Positions 51,967-61,612 of a DNA stretch of 64,000 bases are shown here, in pieces (position 1 is the first letter of the stretch; each line of letters starts with the position of its first letter). This DNA comes from Dolichospermum planctonicum (GTDB taxonomy: Bacteria > Cyanobacteriota > Cyanobacteriia > Cyanobacteriales > Nostocaceae): the NCBI RefSeq assembly GCF_005402965.1, contig NZ_BJCF01000002.1, forward strand, positions 62,001-126,000, read 5' to 3'. The notes beneath the pieces were generated by a model, which saw only the letters and a list, made by a program, of their open reading frames with translations, did not search any database and was not told the origin of the DNA. Made by a program: the position numbers and the translations under genes.

Positions 51967-53196
51967 TCACTTCTTTACTAAAATATAAGCATTTGTATAT
52001 TCAGGTAATTTATGAATGTACTGCTGAAAATCTTTTTCACTCGCAAAAGTTCCCGCTAAAAAATCAAGTTGATAAAGGTTTGGTAAAAATGCTCCACCTG
52101 TATCCGCAATTACGCCCATTTTTAACCGTTTTTTCCCACTCTGATTATCTTCAATCACAATTATTCTCCCTAAACCAATATTCAGAACATCTCCAGCAAA
52201 TGTTACTCCTGGTTTAATGGATATTTTGGCTTCTATTTTATATCCATAGCCTTTAATTGCATCAACTTCTTTAAAATACCAGTACCGCTTTTGTGAAGTT
52301 GCTTTTACTCCCCGAATATAAGACATTCCGTTATTTTTATCTACATTTAAAAATTCTTTAGTTCCATCAGTAAAATTAACTAATACTGTTCCCTGCATTA
52401 GTGCTGCTTCTAAACCATTTCTGGTTAAATAAGCAATAGGTTTAACTTTACCAAATTCTTTACCTCCTGGTTCATAAATACCTGACAAAACATCTTGTTT
52501 TGTATAATTAGTGTAAAATTTATCCTGGCTTAATTCTTCTTTAAGAGCATAAATTGGTGTATTATATTCAGAGGTTTTTTCTCGAGAACCAGGATGGATA
52601 AAAGCCGCATATTTTGTAATTCTTAATTGTTTCTGTTGAGGATTTTCTGGGTTATGCGCTGACCATTTAATCACGCGAAAATTGGCGTTAATAAAATTTG
52701 GATCTTGTAACCTAGTTGTGTGATTGTTAGCAATATCTTCTTCTAAAACTGTGATCATGAAATCTAATGTTTTCAGAATATCTTTAACGGTAACTCCTTG
52801 AGTTATTAATATTCCCGTTCTTTGAATATCTGGATCTTCTGAACTATATTTCTCAAAATATTCTCTGGTATTTGTGAGTACGGATAATAAATCACCCTGA
52901 TGAAAATTTATTTGATTATTTGGTAATTTTACCGTCGTTAATACCTGATTAGAATTTATACTATATTGATATTTTTGCCATTCATTGATAACTGAATACA
53001 ATATAGATTTATTAGATGGTTTTTGAGTCAATAAATTATTAGATAATCCTACAATTGGAGAATCTACTATTGGGGACAATGATAAATTTTCTGTAGTCTG
53101 TTGTTTTTGAATTGGCTGTTTATTCATGAAACCAACTACCAATAAAGTGGTAATAAATGCTGTAATTTTGAATTTTTGATTGAATAAGATCCGCAT
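51967..53196 (-). CDS. Exported protein with MltA-like 3D domain
   Basis: 409 residues. The N-terminus has one hydrophobic segment (ITAFITTLLVVGFMN), so the protein is probably exported. The C-terminal region, GRIIVIEDNQSGKK, GVIADTGGAFLPNLYQLDFLAG and the final YILVKK, looks like the 3D domain of MltA-type lytic transglycosylases, with the conserved DTGGA. The middle part (CxxL-free, about 100-300) is not recognised. Activity on peptidoglycan is only inferred. ATG start; flanked by the esterase-like gene on the same strand. Confidence 0.55.
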   Translation of the reverse strand: MRILFNQKFKITAFITTLLVVGFMNKQPIQKQQTTENLSLSPIVDSPIVGLSNNLLTQKPSNKSILYSVINEWQKYQYSINSNQVLTTVKLPNNQINFHQGDLLSVLTNTREYFEKYSSEDPDIQRTGILITQGVTVKDILKTLDFMITVLEEDIANNHTTRLQDPNFINANFRVIKWSAHNPENPQQKQLRITKYAAFIHPGSREKTSEYNTPIYALKEELSQDKFYTNYTKQDVLSGIYEPGGKEFGKVKPIAYLTRNGLEAALMQGTVLVNFTDGTKEFLNVDKNNGMSYIRGVKATSQKRYWYFKEVDAIKGYGYKIEAKISIKPGVTFAGDVLNIGLGRIIVIEDNQSGKKRLKMGVIADTGGAFLPNLYQLDFLAGTFASEKDFQQYIHKLPEYTNAYILVKK

Positions 53197-53246
53197 AATT
53201 TATCAAGATAAACAATGATTACCCTCTATTCTAACATTGTTCCCTG

Positions 53247-54416
53247 TTATGGGTTAAGTATTCTCAACCGTCGTAATAATCTAGTCAGTGGTGGTTCGGG
53301 TTTGAGTTTAAAGGCTAGAATTTGAGTCTGCTGTAACCCTCTGAAGTTATTATCGCTGATCAGAATTAGTGATTGTTCTCCGTTGGGTAATTTTGCTCCC
53401 AGGGTTAACCCTTCAATATTATCTAATGATACATCTAATCTCCGTAAATCTAATAATAGTTCTTTCTCTACTGGTTTAATTTCAGAGGTGTCAACTTTTG
53501 CAATGCTCTCGAAATTACGAATATCCGTAGCCTTGTTTAAGGAAATCTGAAATAAGAAAACTGTAAATCCGAAACCTGTAAAACTTCTTTCTATACTGAT
53601 AAAATGTCCTTGATTATCAAGTGCTAATAAATCTGATAAACCACTAGCAAATTTACGAGTGGGATTAAAGAAAGGTTTGACGGGTTGCGTCTGGTAGAGA
53701 AATTCCCGTTCTGGCTGCTTGGTTAAGAGGTTATATTCTAAAATCCGACAAGAAGTACCAATACCGCTTTTAGCTTCCTTACCATCTTGAATTAAAGCGT
53801 TTTCAGTCGCTGTAAACAGAAATTTTTCATCAGGTGTTATGGTGAGACTCTCAAAACCTAAGTTACTGCGGATACCTTTTTTCTTTTGTGGATCTGGTAA
53901 AAATTTATCTGGTATGGGTAGGGTACTAATTGTTTGTCCAGACGCCAGGGAAAATTCATCAATAAAGGGATTTACTTGATTGTATATATTTCCTTCAGAA
54001 GCGACAAATATAGTATTTTTGCTAGTGAATGCAATTCCTTCCGTATCACTAGTGTCTGGTAAGAATGGTTGGTTATTTTTATTTAATAATTTTGTTACAT
54101 TTACGGGAGTAACGCCATTATCAGTTAATTTACCTTCGCTAAGGTCAATTTTAAATGTATAAAAACGAGGAGGTGCTTTTCTTCCTGTATCATCGGAAAT
54201 TACGTAATATAAATTATTTTTAGCATCATAAGTAATTCCCGATAAACCACCAATTTCAGTTTTTTGGAAAGATAAGCCTGTGGGTAGGGTGGCTTCTCCA
54301 ATAAATTCTACACTACTGACGATTAAAGAGGGAGAGGGGAAATGACTAAAGAAAGAACCGATAAGAATGATCACGAGGAACAGTTTCTGGGGCTTGGGGA
54401 GACGTATCATAAACAT
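53247..54416 (-). CDS. Phytase-like esterase (PF13449 type), exported
   Basis: 389 residues. An N-terminal signal-type helix (residues 11-30) is followed by the phytase-like beta-propeller signature: EIGGLSGITYDAKNNLYYVISDD, DTEGIAFTSKNTIFVASEG and FESLTITPDEKFLFTATEN. Such proteins are annotated as having esterase-like activity of the phytase family; the substrate is uncertain. ATG at 54416; the in-frame ATG at 54410 is equally possible. Convergence with nothing; the TM0106-type gene follows upstream. Confidence 0.82.
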   Translation of the reverse strand: MFMIRLPKPQKLFLVIILIGSFFSHFPSPSLIVSSVEFIGEATLPTGLSFQKTEIGGLSGITYDAKNNLYYVISDDTGRKAPPRFYTFKIDLSEGKLTDNGVTPVNVTKLLNKNNQPFLPDTSDTEGIAFTSKNTIFVASEGNIYNQVNPFIDEFSLASGQTISTLPIPDKFLPDPQKKKGIRSNLGFESLTITPDEKFLFTATENALIQDGKEAKSGIGTSCRILEYNLLTKQPEREFLYQTQPVKPFFNPTRKFASGLSDLLALDNQGHFISIERSFTGFGFTVFLFQISLNKATDIRNFESIAKVDTSEIKPVEKELLLDLRRLDVSLDNIEGLTLGAKLPNGEQSLILISDNNFRGLQQTQILAFKLKPEPPLTRLLRRLRILNP

Positions 54417-54466
54417 AAAATAATAGAAGTAAAATTTTTTATAGGTTTATTACCACATTACCACAA

Positions 54467-55906
54467 TCACCTGGAAAAAAAACTAACTAGCCAATCTTTG
54501 ACGGTACGGGTGGCGCGACAGTCATCTTCATTGTACTCTTGAATTATTGATAATAACGTGCGATCGCCTGTTTCTAACCACTGATCATACCAATAAATAC
54601 ATTTAGCTCCATTAGCTTCCTGTTCACGCCATTCAAAACCTAACCAACGAGCGATAGTTTTTAACGCGTAACTATCTATTGGCAAAACTAAGCTTTGAGT
54701 TAATTGTTCATATATGTCAATAAACCGATTGAGGACGGGACGGATTTCGCTATAGGGTGTATGGTAAAGTTTCCCAAGGCGTTGAACTGTATCCACTTCA
54801 TAAGCACAAAAATGATAAATTGGTGCTTGCGGATATTGACTGACTAAAGCTAAAAATTGCTGCCAAATTAATTGTTCTTGATCTGGTGTTTCGGCTAAAA
54901 AGGAGTAAAATCGTTCAGTGTTGGCAATTCTATCCACAACTAAAACACCTAAAAGATAATTTAAATTTAAATCTGGCTGGGCTTCAATATCAAAATAAAG
55001 TTCAATGGGGGCTACAAAAGTCAGATATTCTGGAGAACAAGGATCAGGAAGGGTTAAAGGTTGTTTAGTTAACACAGATTGGGCTTGAATAACTAATTTA
55101 CCAGCTATATTACTATCAAACCCTGTCAGGTTTTCTAAGGTGCTGGGCTGGGTACAAGCAAGTGCTTCTAAACTGGTAATATCCAGATTTTGTAGTTGTG
55201 TGTAGCGAATAGGTGTTACACCTGGTAATAAAGAAAGGTGTTGTTGAGCTTGAGCGATTCCATAACAGTGATTGTACCAATGACAAAGGTTACATTTTTG
55301 CCGGGAAATAAAAACTTCCGGCGGATTTACAGAATCAATTACTTGAGTATATTCAGTGAGAATATCCAACATTTGTGGTATCCATTTATCTAAATCCACC
55401 AAATGTGTTTTGTCTTTATTTCGCAATATCAACCCTGCTTTCTCCAAAATTATACCCTGAACCGTGGCTAAAACTTGGGCATGAAAAGCAATCACTACTT
55501 GATATTCCTGTTTAGGACGTTTACCCAATTCAATATTTACCGGCACATAGTTCCAGTTTCCAAACCGAGACTTTCCCGGCTGTTTGACAAGTAAATCCGG
55601 GCGACTAAGTAAGGTGTATTTTTCATTGTAAGTGGTTAATAGTACACCATGATGAATATAACTTACACCTCGCTGCATTAATTCTACGGTAGCCGCTGCT
55701 CCCGCTTGCCAATTTCCTGAAGGATAATCAGGCTCATAGTAACTTAATTTTGTGACTATTCGCTGATGATTCAGGTTTTTGTCTTGTTGTAACTTTAATA
55801 CCAACTCATTGCGAATATCTCGCTGATGATAATCACCGTGAGTGTCTAAAAAAGAACGTCGCTGACAGCGTTGAAATTGTAGTAAAAGTTGAGCATTAAT
55901 TAACAT
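54467..55906 (-). CDS. TM0106-type RecB-like nuclease with RNase H-like domain
   Basis: 479 residues in two parts. Residues 1-220 are a RecB/Cas4-like nuclease: Asp104 in SRPDLLV, Glu126 and Lys129 in IELGK, plus Cys14 and Cys205-x2-Cys208-x5-Cys214, a cysteine set like that of the iron-sulphur cluster in AddB/Cas4. Residues 300-479 are an RNase H-like exonuclease: Asp306-x-Glu308 (YFDIEAQ), CAYEVDTV and EYNEDDCRAT. The family is known as a putative nuclease. No CRISPR or cas genes are nearby. ATG start with AAGG upstream. Confidence 0.85.
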   Translation of the reverse strand: MLINAQLLLQFQRCQRRSFLDTHGDYHQRDIRNELVLKLQQDKNLNHQRIVTKLSYYEPDYPSGNWQAGAAATVELMQRGVSYIHHGVLLTTYNEKYTLLSRPDLLVKQPGKSRFGNWNYVPVNIELGKRPKQEYQVVIAFHAQVLATVQGIILEKAGLILRNKDKTHLVDLDKWIPQMLDILTEYTQVIDSVNPPEVFISRQKCNLCHWYNHCYGIAQAQQHLSLLPGVTPIRYTQLQNLDITSLEALACTQPSTLENLTGFDSNIAGKLVIQAQSVLTKQPLTLPDPCSPEYLTFVAPIELYFDIEAQPDLNLNYLLGVLVVDRIANTERFYSFLAETPDQEQLIWQQFLALVSQYPQAPIYHFCAYEVDTVQRLGKLYHTPYSEIRPVLNRFIDIYEQLTQSLVLPIDSYALKTIARWLGFEWREQEANGAKCIYWYDQWLETGDRTLLSIIQEYNEDDCRATRTVKDWLVSFFSR

Positions 55907-56083
55907 CCTTTTAAATTAACAATAATTTAGAGGATATGGAAGTACCTGTAACCGCAAAATTAATTATATTTTTCATGATCCAAGGGAGTGGCTAATGGAT
56001 AAACTGGAGAATTGATCAATATGTAACAATATGTAAATTTATGATCTATCTCCTGATAAATTATGGTATCATGAAGACTGTAT

Positions 56084-56154
56084 GCGGGTGTAATTCAGTG
56101 GTAGAATGTCATCTTCCCATGGTGAACGTCGTGGGTTCGAGTCCCATCGCCCGC
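56084..56154 (+). tRNA. tRNA-Gly(CCC)
   Basis: A 71-base cloverleaf: acceptor GCGGGTG/CGCCCGC (one T-G pair), D-arm ATTC/GAAT, anticodon stem TCATC/GGTGA with loop TTCCCAT giving anticodon CCC, and T-arm GTGGG-TTCGAGT-CCCAT. CCA is not encoded, as is common in cyanobacteria. It reads GGG codons. It lies 177 bases from the divergent nuclease gene. Confidence 0.95.
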
Positions 56155-56688
56155 TTTTAATAATTACAGCAGATTTGATCAGATAAAAAGTATTAGAATA
56201 CTGAGGCCTTGGTGAATAAAAGGATGAATTTACCTCACACAAAGGCGCAGAGGCGCAAAGAGTAAGAATTTGAGAAGGGGAATTTTTGATTTTCGCAACT
56301 AATTCAGGCGTTGCTGAATTGGGGTATGAAATTGAAAAATCAAAAAAATGAAACTCTTACCCTCTGAGACTGGAGCGCCTCTGCGTGAAATAAAATCATA
56401 CTCTTAATCAGCAACGCCCTAATTCAATAATGCTAGAAACAGAAACCGAATATCTCATAGTGTTAAAACATCCTCTTATTTCCTCTTATTTCTCTGATTT
56501 CATTGTTGCCATTTTTCTATATTTTCGATTATAAGATGCAATACCAAGCTTAAAAGCTTACTGAATAGGCTTTTGATGATTTATTAGTATTTATTTACTA
56601 GTAAAGAGGTAGAATTTAGTATTACCAATTAGTGGCATCAAATGGGTAGAATATGACAACAGTATTATAAAGTAGGTATAGCCAGCAC
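56155..56688. other. Intergenic region between the tRNA and the comB-like gene
   Basis: About 530 bases that contain dispersed CACAAAGGCGCAGAGGCGC-type sequence (56236-56262), the MITE at 56307-56418 and AT-rich sequence before the gene. No other reading frame or RNA found. Confidence 0.55.
56307..56418. mobile_element. 112-bp MITE with 8-bp target duplication
   Basis: The ends begin GGCGTTGCTGA in both orientations (perfect 11 bases; 19 of 23 overall, including a shared TATGA). The flanks carry the direct repeat CTAATTCA at 56299-56306 and at 56419-56426. No coding capacity. The interior contains a GCGCCTCTGCGTGA piece that is also a dispersed sequence just upstream. Confidence 0.85.
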
Positions 56689-57429
56689 GTGAAGATATTC
56701 GTATATCACACCCCCGAATTGACCCCCATTGATACAGTACCAGAATGCGCGATCGCTGTTGATGTTCTGCGGGCAACTAGCACAATGGCAACAGTTTTAG
56801 CCGCTGGAGGTGAAGCTGTGCAGGTTTTCAGCGATTTAAATAAACTCATGACGGTGAGTGAAGCATGGCCTCCAGAAAAACGATTAAGAGCCGGAGAACG
56901 GGGTGGTGCTAAAGTGGCTGGTTTTGACTTAGGTAACTCACCCTTGGATTGTACAGCAGATTTAGTGGCGGGACGACGGTTATTTATTAGTACCACGAAT
57001 GGTACAAGGGCTTTACAAAGGATAGAGAACGCCCCCATTGTTCTTGCAGCGGCTTTGATTAATCGGGCAGCGGTGGTGAAGTTTCTCTTGGAAAAGCAAC
57101 CGGAAACAGTTTGGATTGTTGGTTCTGGTTGGGAGGGTAGTTATTCTCTAGAGGATACAGTATGTGCTGGTGCGATCGCTCATAGTATTTGGCAAAAAAC
57201 TAATTCTTCCCTGGAGGAAATCAGTGGTAATGATGAATTGATTGGTGCAATCGGTCTTTATTCCCAATGGCAAAATGACTTATTAGGACTACTACATCAA
57301 GCTAGTCATGGTCAACGATTATTGCGTTTGGAATGTTTAGAAGACCTGAAATATTGTTCCCAAACCGACATTTTAGATGTTTTGCCAATTCAGCAAGAAC
57401 CAGGTGTTTTAAAAAGTTGGAATCAGTAA
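56689..57429 (+). CDS. ComB-like 2-phosphosulfolactate phosphatase
   Basis: 246 residues. [40 protein letters not shown] and [12 protein letters not shown] are the ComB signatures (Mg2+-dependent phosphatase). In methanogens ComB removes phosphate from 2-phosphosulfolactate on the way to coenzyme M. Cyanobacteria have no coenzyme M route, so the substrate here is unclear. Start is GTG at 56689. The gene stands alone, next to the MITE. Confidence 0.9.
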   Translation: MKIFVYHTPELTPIDTVPECAIAVDVLRATSTMATVLAAGGEAVQVFSDLNKLMTVSEAWPPEKRLRAGERGGAKVAGFDLGNSPLDCTADLVAGRRLFISTTNGTRALQRIENAPIVLAAALINRAAVVKFLLEKQPETVWIVGSGWEGSYSLEDTVCAGAIAHSIWQKTNSSLEEISGNDELIGAIGLYSQWQNDLLGLLHQASHGQRLLRLECLEDLKYCSQTDILDVLPIQQEPGVLKSWNQ

Positions 57430-57582
57430 CCGAAAAATTATTTTTTCTCAAGAATTAATTGATCTGAATTGGGATTTACAAGATTTGAGAATGTCCGGGA
57501 TTTGATTTAATTATCTATATTTTTTCATCCTGATCATTCTGAAATCCTGGATATCCTGATTCAGACATTTTTATCTATGATA

Positions 57583-59364
57583 TTACTGAATAGTTGACAG
57601 CGGTACACCTAACCAACCGACAAAGTTCTCCATTTCCCTAGAAGAGGGATTTTCCACAGATTTAAGTTGATATTTACCAGGAATTGGTGCTGCTAGGGTG
57701 ATAGAATAAGTCCGCAATTCATCTTGATGGAAAACAGTAACTTGGATCAAATCATTTGCTTGATAATCCTTCAATCGTGCATTTAACTGATTTCCTACCT
57801 TAATTCCATCAATAGCTAATAATTCATCTCCCGGATCAATTCCTGCTTTTTGTGCTGGTGAATCTGCTTCCACAAATTTAATTATTTCTCGACCATTTTC
57901 GCTATTTATCCTCACACCTAAATAAGGTTCTTCGTTCTTTTCTTCTACTAATTGTAAACCAAAATGTGGCAAATATTGATTAAATGGTAAATCTTCGAGT
58001 CCATGAAGATAACGTTTAAAGAAATCTCCTAAATCCATACCTGCTACAGATTCAATTACCTCCTCTAATTGTTCAGGAGTATAACCAATTTCTGCCTTGC
58101 CAAATTGCTGCCACATTTGCCGCATGACATCATCTAAAGAACGTTTATTTTCATGATTAACGCGAATTAATAAATCTAACAAAAGTGATACCATTTCCCC
58201 TTTTAAATAATAGGAGATTTGGGAATTACCACTATTAGCATCTGGACGATAAAGTTTAATCCAAGCGTCAAAACTTGACTCCGATAAAGGTTGTACTTTG
58301 CGCCCGGGAGTCATTAAATATCTGGTAATTTCCTTACTCAAATAGTTTAAATATGTCTGAGTATTATAAATACCTGCCCGTAAAGGAATAATTAAATCAT
58401 AATAACTGGTTGTTCCCTCACAAAACCATAAAGATGGTGTATAGTTTTCCTGATCATAATCGAATATTTCTAAACCTTGGGGACGAATTCTTTTCACATT
58501 CCATAAATGAAAAAATTCATGGGCAACTAATTGTAAAAACGGCTCATATTTATCTGGAGTCTGAAATCCAAATCTTTGATAAATTAAAGAACAAGAATTT
58601 TTATGTTCTAAACCACCAAAAGCTTGCTGAAATAAATGCAGTAAAAACACATATCTATCATAAGGTAAACCACCAAACATTTGTGCTTCTACTTCAATGA
58701 TTTTTTGGAAATCATTAATCATTGTTTGTGGTTGAAAATTACCTTTTCCCCAAATTGCTAACTCATGGGGTTTATCCAAAACCTCAAACTTATATAATTG
58801 ATGACAACCAATTTCAAAAGGACTATCAACTAAAGTATCAAAATCTGCGGCTAAGAAAGTATTTTTTGTTTCTGAAACAGTTGGTAAAGCAGTGGTTATT
58901 TGCCATTGGGGGTGAGGGGGAATCACAGTTATTTTTAAGGGTAAATTCTCCCAATTAGGGAGTCTGAAAAACAGTGCTGCACCATTAAAATAACCGTGAG
59001 TGGCATCTAAATGATTTGTTCTTACTGATAGTTCATTGGCGAAAATACGATAAGATATAGTTACCTGAGAAATATCACCTTTTTCTACTTGCCAATGATT
59101 TTTACTAACTTTTCGCCAGGGTAAATTTTCAGTATTAGCAAAAGCGGTAAAATCTTGTAAATTTCTTTCATATTCCCGCACCAAATATGATCCAGGTGTC
59201 CACACTGGCATTTTTAAATCAAGAATTTCTGAAGGATAATTAACAATGTGTAATGTGACTTCAAACAGATGGATTTCTGGTTGGGACATTGCCACTAAAT
59301 AATGAATTTGGGGAGATATTTCTGGAAGTTGAGCATTTAAACGTAGTGCGCTTGGTTTAGTCAT
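57583..59364 (-). CDS. M61-family metallopeptidase with PDZ domain
   Basis: 593 residues. The zinc site is His282-Glu283-x2-His286 (AHEFFHLWNVKRIRP) with Glu316 in FCEGTTSYY. The N-terminal part is the M61 beta-rich domain (residues 20-185), and a PDZ domain covers about 480-555 (YLGVRI, GDELLAIDGIKV). M61 peptidases resemble glycyl aminopeptidase. There is no signal peptide. Starts at ATG; faces the comB gene convergently. Confidence 0.93.
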   Translation of the reverse strand: MTKPSALRLNAQLPEISPQIHYLVAMSQPEIHLFEVTLHIVNYPSEILDLKMPVWTPGSYLVREYERNLQDFTAFANTENLPWRKVSKNHWQVEKGDISQVTISYRIFANELSVRTNHLDATHGYFNGAALFFRLPNWENLPLKITVIPPHPQWQITTALPTVSETKNTFLAADFDTLVDSPFEIGCHQLYKFEVLDKPHELAIWGKGNFQPQTMINDFQKIIEVEAQMFGGLPYDRYVFLLHLFQQAFGGLEHKNSCSLIYQRFGFQTPDKYEPFLQLVAHEFFHLWNVKRIRPQGLEIFDYDQENYTPSLWFCEGTTSYYDLIIPLRAGIYNTQTYLNYLSKEITRYLMTPGRKVQPLSESSFDAWIKLYRPDANSGNSQISYYLKGEMVSLLLDLLIRVNHENKRSLDDVMRQMWQQFGKAEIGYTPEQLEEVIESVAGMDLGDFFKRYLHGLEDLPFNQYLPHFGLQLVEEKNEEPYLGVRINSENGREIIKFVEADSPAQKAGIDPGDELLAIDGIKVGNQLNARLKDYQANDLIQVTVFHQDELRTYSITLAAPIPGKYQLKSVENPSSREMENFVGWLGVPLSTIQ

Positions 59365-59521
59365 CTTGTTTCAGGAATAAAATTGTCAACATACACCAAA
59401 AGATTTTTAACTCTGTTTCCTATTCTCTATTTCTTGGTGGGGGTAATTCATGAATTACCCCCACTGTTTTGTATAAGTTCTGTAATTCATGATTACGCGT
59501 ATGAATTAGATAAAATGAGTA

Positions 59522-61171
59522 TTATTTCTCTTTAGCAGGTTTGAGAGAAAATAACATCTCCATTTCAGTCTTTGATTTACTAGGGCTATTCACAGTCACA
59601 CCAACGCCACGCATAGAAGTTAAGATAGCAGTAGCATCTGGAGTTAGGGGTTGACTTTGGGCGGATAAATGCTCAATTATGGCGGTGGTTTTGTCCATAT
59701 CTAAATAGAAATAACCACCATTGGGTTTTTGCAAAGAACCCGTAACAGTTTTAAAGGTATCAGTCTGATCAAGTGCTGTACCTTGACGATTTGCTAGAGT
59801 TTCCGCAATTGGTCCGCCAATAGCTAGAAATACAGTATCATTATCTAGCCAACCATGGGAAACAAGAGCGCCTTGTAGGGGAATTTGCCATTCTGTAATG
59901 TTTTTACCACCGATATTTTTTTGGGCAATATTGAGAGATTGTTGTTTAGCAAGATTATCAAGTTTAGTGAGAGTGGCTTCAGCAGTTTTGCGATCGCTTG
60001 TATCTAATACTAATGCACCTCCAAAACCGACATTAGCTAATAAACCTTGATTAGATTTTACAGCACCTAAGCCAAATTCTCCATTCATCCACCCAAAAAT
60101 ATCTTTATCTAAATCAATTTGTGCAGTTTTTAGTTGTGTCCGAGCTTGTTGGATTCCTTGATTTAATTCAGGATAATCTTGAGATTGTTGCACAAAAGTT
60201 TGCCAACTTTTACTAATACCTTGTCCACTAGCTAAAGCGAAGGTTTCACTAGGAAATTGTCCCACAATTTTTGCTGAAGTAGTTTGATATTCAAATTTAT
60301 TCAGTTGGGGATCTAAATTCACAGTTGCTTTTAATCTCAGTCCTGCATCATCTACTCCCATACCTGCTACCAATGATTTCACCTGCTTAATTTGTGCCAG
60401 AGATTGGGGAGGTAATTGTTTAGACTGGGAATTTAATTTTTGTATCATGTTGGCATAATCAGGGACATAAATTTGAGCCAGACTATTTTTAACATCCACA
60501 CCTTGGCTGAGAATATCGTATGCACCTTCCTTAGTTGCAAAGGAAGGTTCACCTTTATAGGTATCAATGGCTTTTTCTACAGTTTGTCTATTTACTGTTA
60601 ACAGTAAGTGGTCATTATTCAAAACGGTTGTATATTTTGGTTGACCTTGACCTTTGGTTTCGATAATTTTTTCACCTTTATAGTCTGATTCCTTAGCTGT
60701 GATGTTTTTTTGATCTTTTAACTTATTAGCAAATTTCAGCGCAGCTATTTTGTCCTTAATACCTACTACTAATAAAATATTTGGTGCAGGGGGTGAGCCT
60801 AAGTTAATAGGAGGTGTCTTTTTTTCATCTGGTGGTAGTACCGCAATCATCACACCACCAACCCAAGGTTTGATATCTGCTTCGTAGGAGATATTACTAT
60901 CATTCCATATTTGTTGGTTAAAAGCCTGTAACCTTTTTGTCAGTAATTTCTGTGCTTCAGGTGTACCGAATTGGTGCAACTTATTCCAGGCTTCAGGATT
61001 AGTGTCAATATAAGTTGCCATTAATGCGGTTTGTGGTACTAATTTAGCACTGCCTAAAGGGCTAGAGCTATCTGTATTACTCTTAAGATATATATAAGCT
61101 GCTATACCCCCTGCTAAGATTACAGCAGTACCAATTACAGGAATTAAAAACGATGATTTCTTGTCAGACAT
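59522..61171 (-). CDS. DUF3352 family membrane-anchored protein
   Basis: 549 residues. One N-terminal transmembrane helix (residues 9-28) leads to an ectodomain with DUF3352 features: LVPQTALMATYIDTNPEAWNKL, WVGGVMIAVLPP and LLVVGIKDKIAALKFANKLK. The function is unknown; the family is conserved in cyanobacteria. Starts at ATG. It stands between the M61 and M1 peptidase genes. Confidence 0.85.
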   Translation of the reverse strand: MSDKKSSFLIPVIGTAVILAGGIAAYIYLKSNTDSSSPLGSAKLVPQTALMATYIDTNPEAWNKLHQFGTPEAQKLLTKRLQAFNQQIWNDSNISYEADIKPWVGGVMIAVLPPDEKKTPPINLGSPPAPNILLVVGIKDKIAALKFANKLKDQKNITAKESDYKGEKIIETKGQGQPKYTTVLNNDHLLLTVNRQTVEKAIDTYKGEPSFATKEGAYDILSQGVDVKNSLAQIYVPDYANMIQKLNSQSKQLPPQSLAQIKQVKSLVAGMGVDDAGLRLKATVNLDPQLNKFEYQTTSAKIVGQFPSETFALASGQGISKSWQTFVQQSQDYPELNQGIQQARTQLKTAQIDLDKDIFGWMNGEFGLGAVKSNQGLLANVGFGGALVLDTSDRKTAEATLTKLDNLAKQQSLNIAQKNIGGKNITEWQIPLQGALVSHGWLDNDTVFLAIGGPIAETLANRQGTALDQTDTFKTVTGSLQKPNGGYFYLDMDKTTAIIEHLSAQSQPLTPDATAILTSMRGVGVTVNSPSKSKTEMEMLFSLKPAKEK

Positions 61172-61612
61172 TGGTGAACTATCCTGATTTTATTGAAATT
61201 TGTGACAGATGATATGAAATACTAATGGGTGGCTGGAGATTCCTCCAATCCAGAACAGATGGAAATCAAGTATATTTTCAGATTTTTCTCAGTTTACTTA
61301 ATGCCAGCAGATATGGTATATTGAGTATAAAAGAGTTAAACACACCCCGATCATAAACACAGTTTACAATCAAGTGGTAGAAAAACTTTAACTCATCGGT
61401 TTTCAAGCTTTAACCATTTTTTATGACTAATTTCCGTTAAATTAACCGTATTTACCGATAAAATCTGGAGTTTATGCTCACCAATAAATTGGAATTAGCT
61501 TTAAATAATACTCCTCTATGGTTAGAATTGAATCCGCAAATGATATCTTATTGCTTTAGCAACAACTCACATTCCTCTAGACGGTTCAGGACTATAAGGC
61601 TAGTAATAATCA
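61172..61612. other. Intergenic region before the M1 peptidase gene
   Basis: About 440 bases between divergent genes. No repeat or RNA gene found. A short frame from ATG 61494 runs into the aminopeptidase start in another frame and has no support. Confidence 0.4.

Noticed and set aside
54467-55906. Cas4-like nuclease as sign of a CRISPR system
   Set aside because: No cas genes or spacer-repeat arrays in the window; the RNase H-like second domain fits the TM0106-type family instead.
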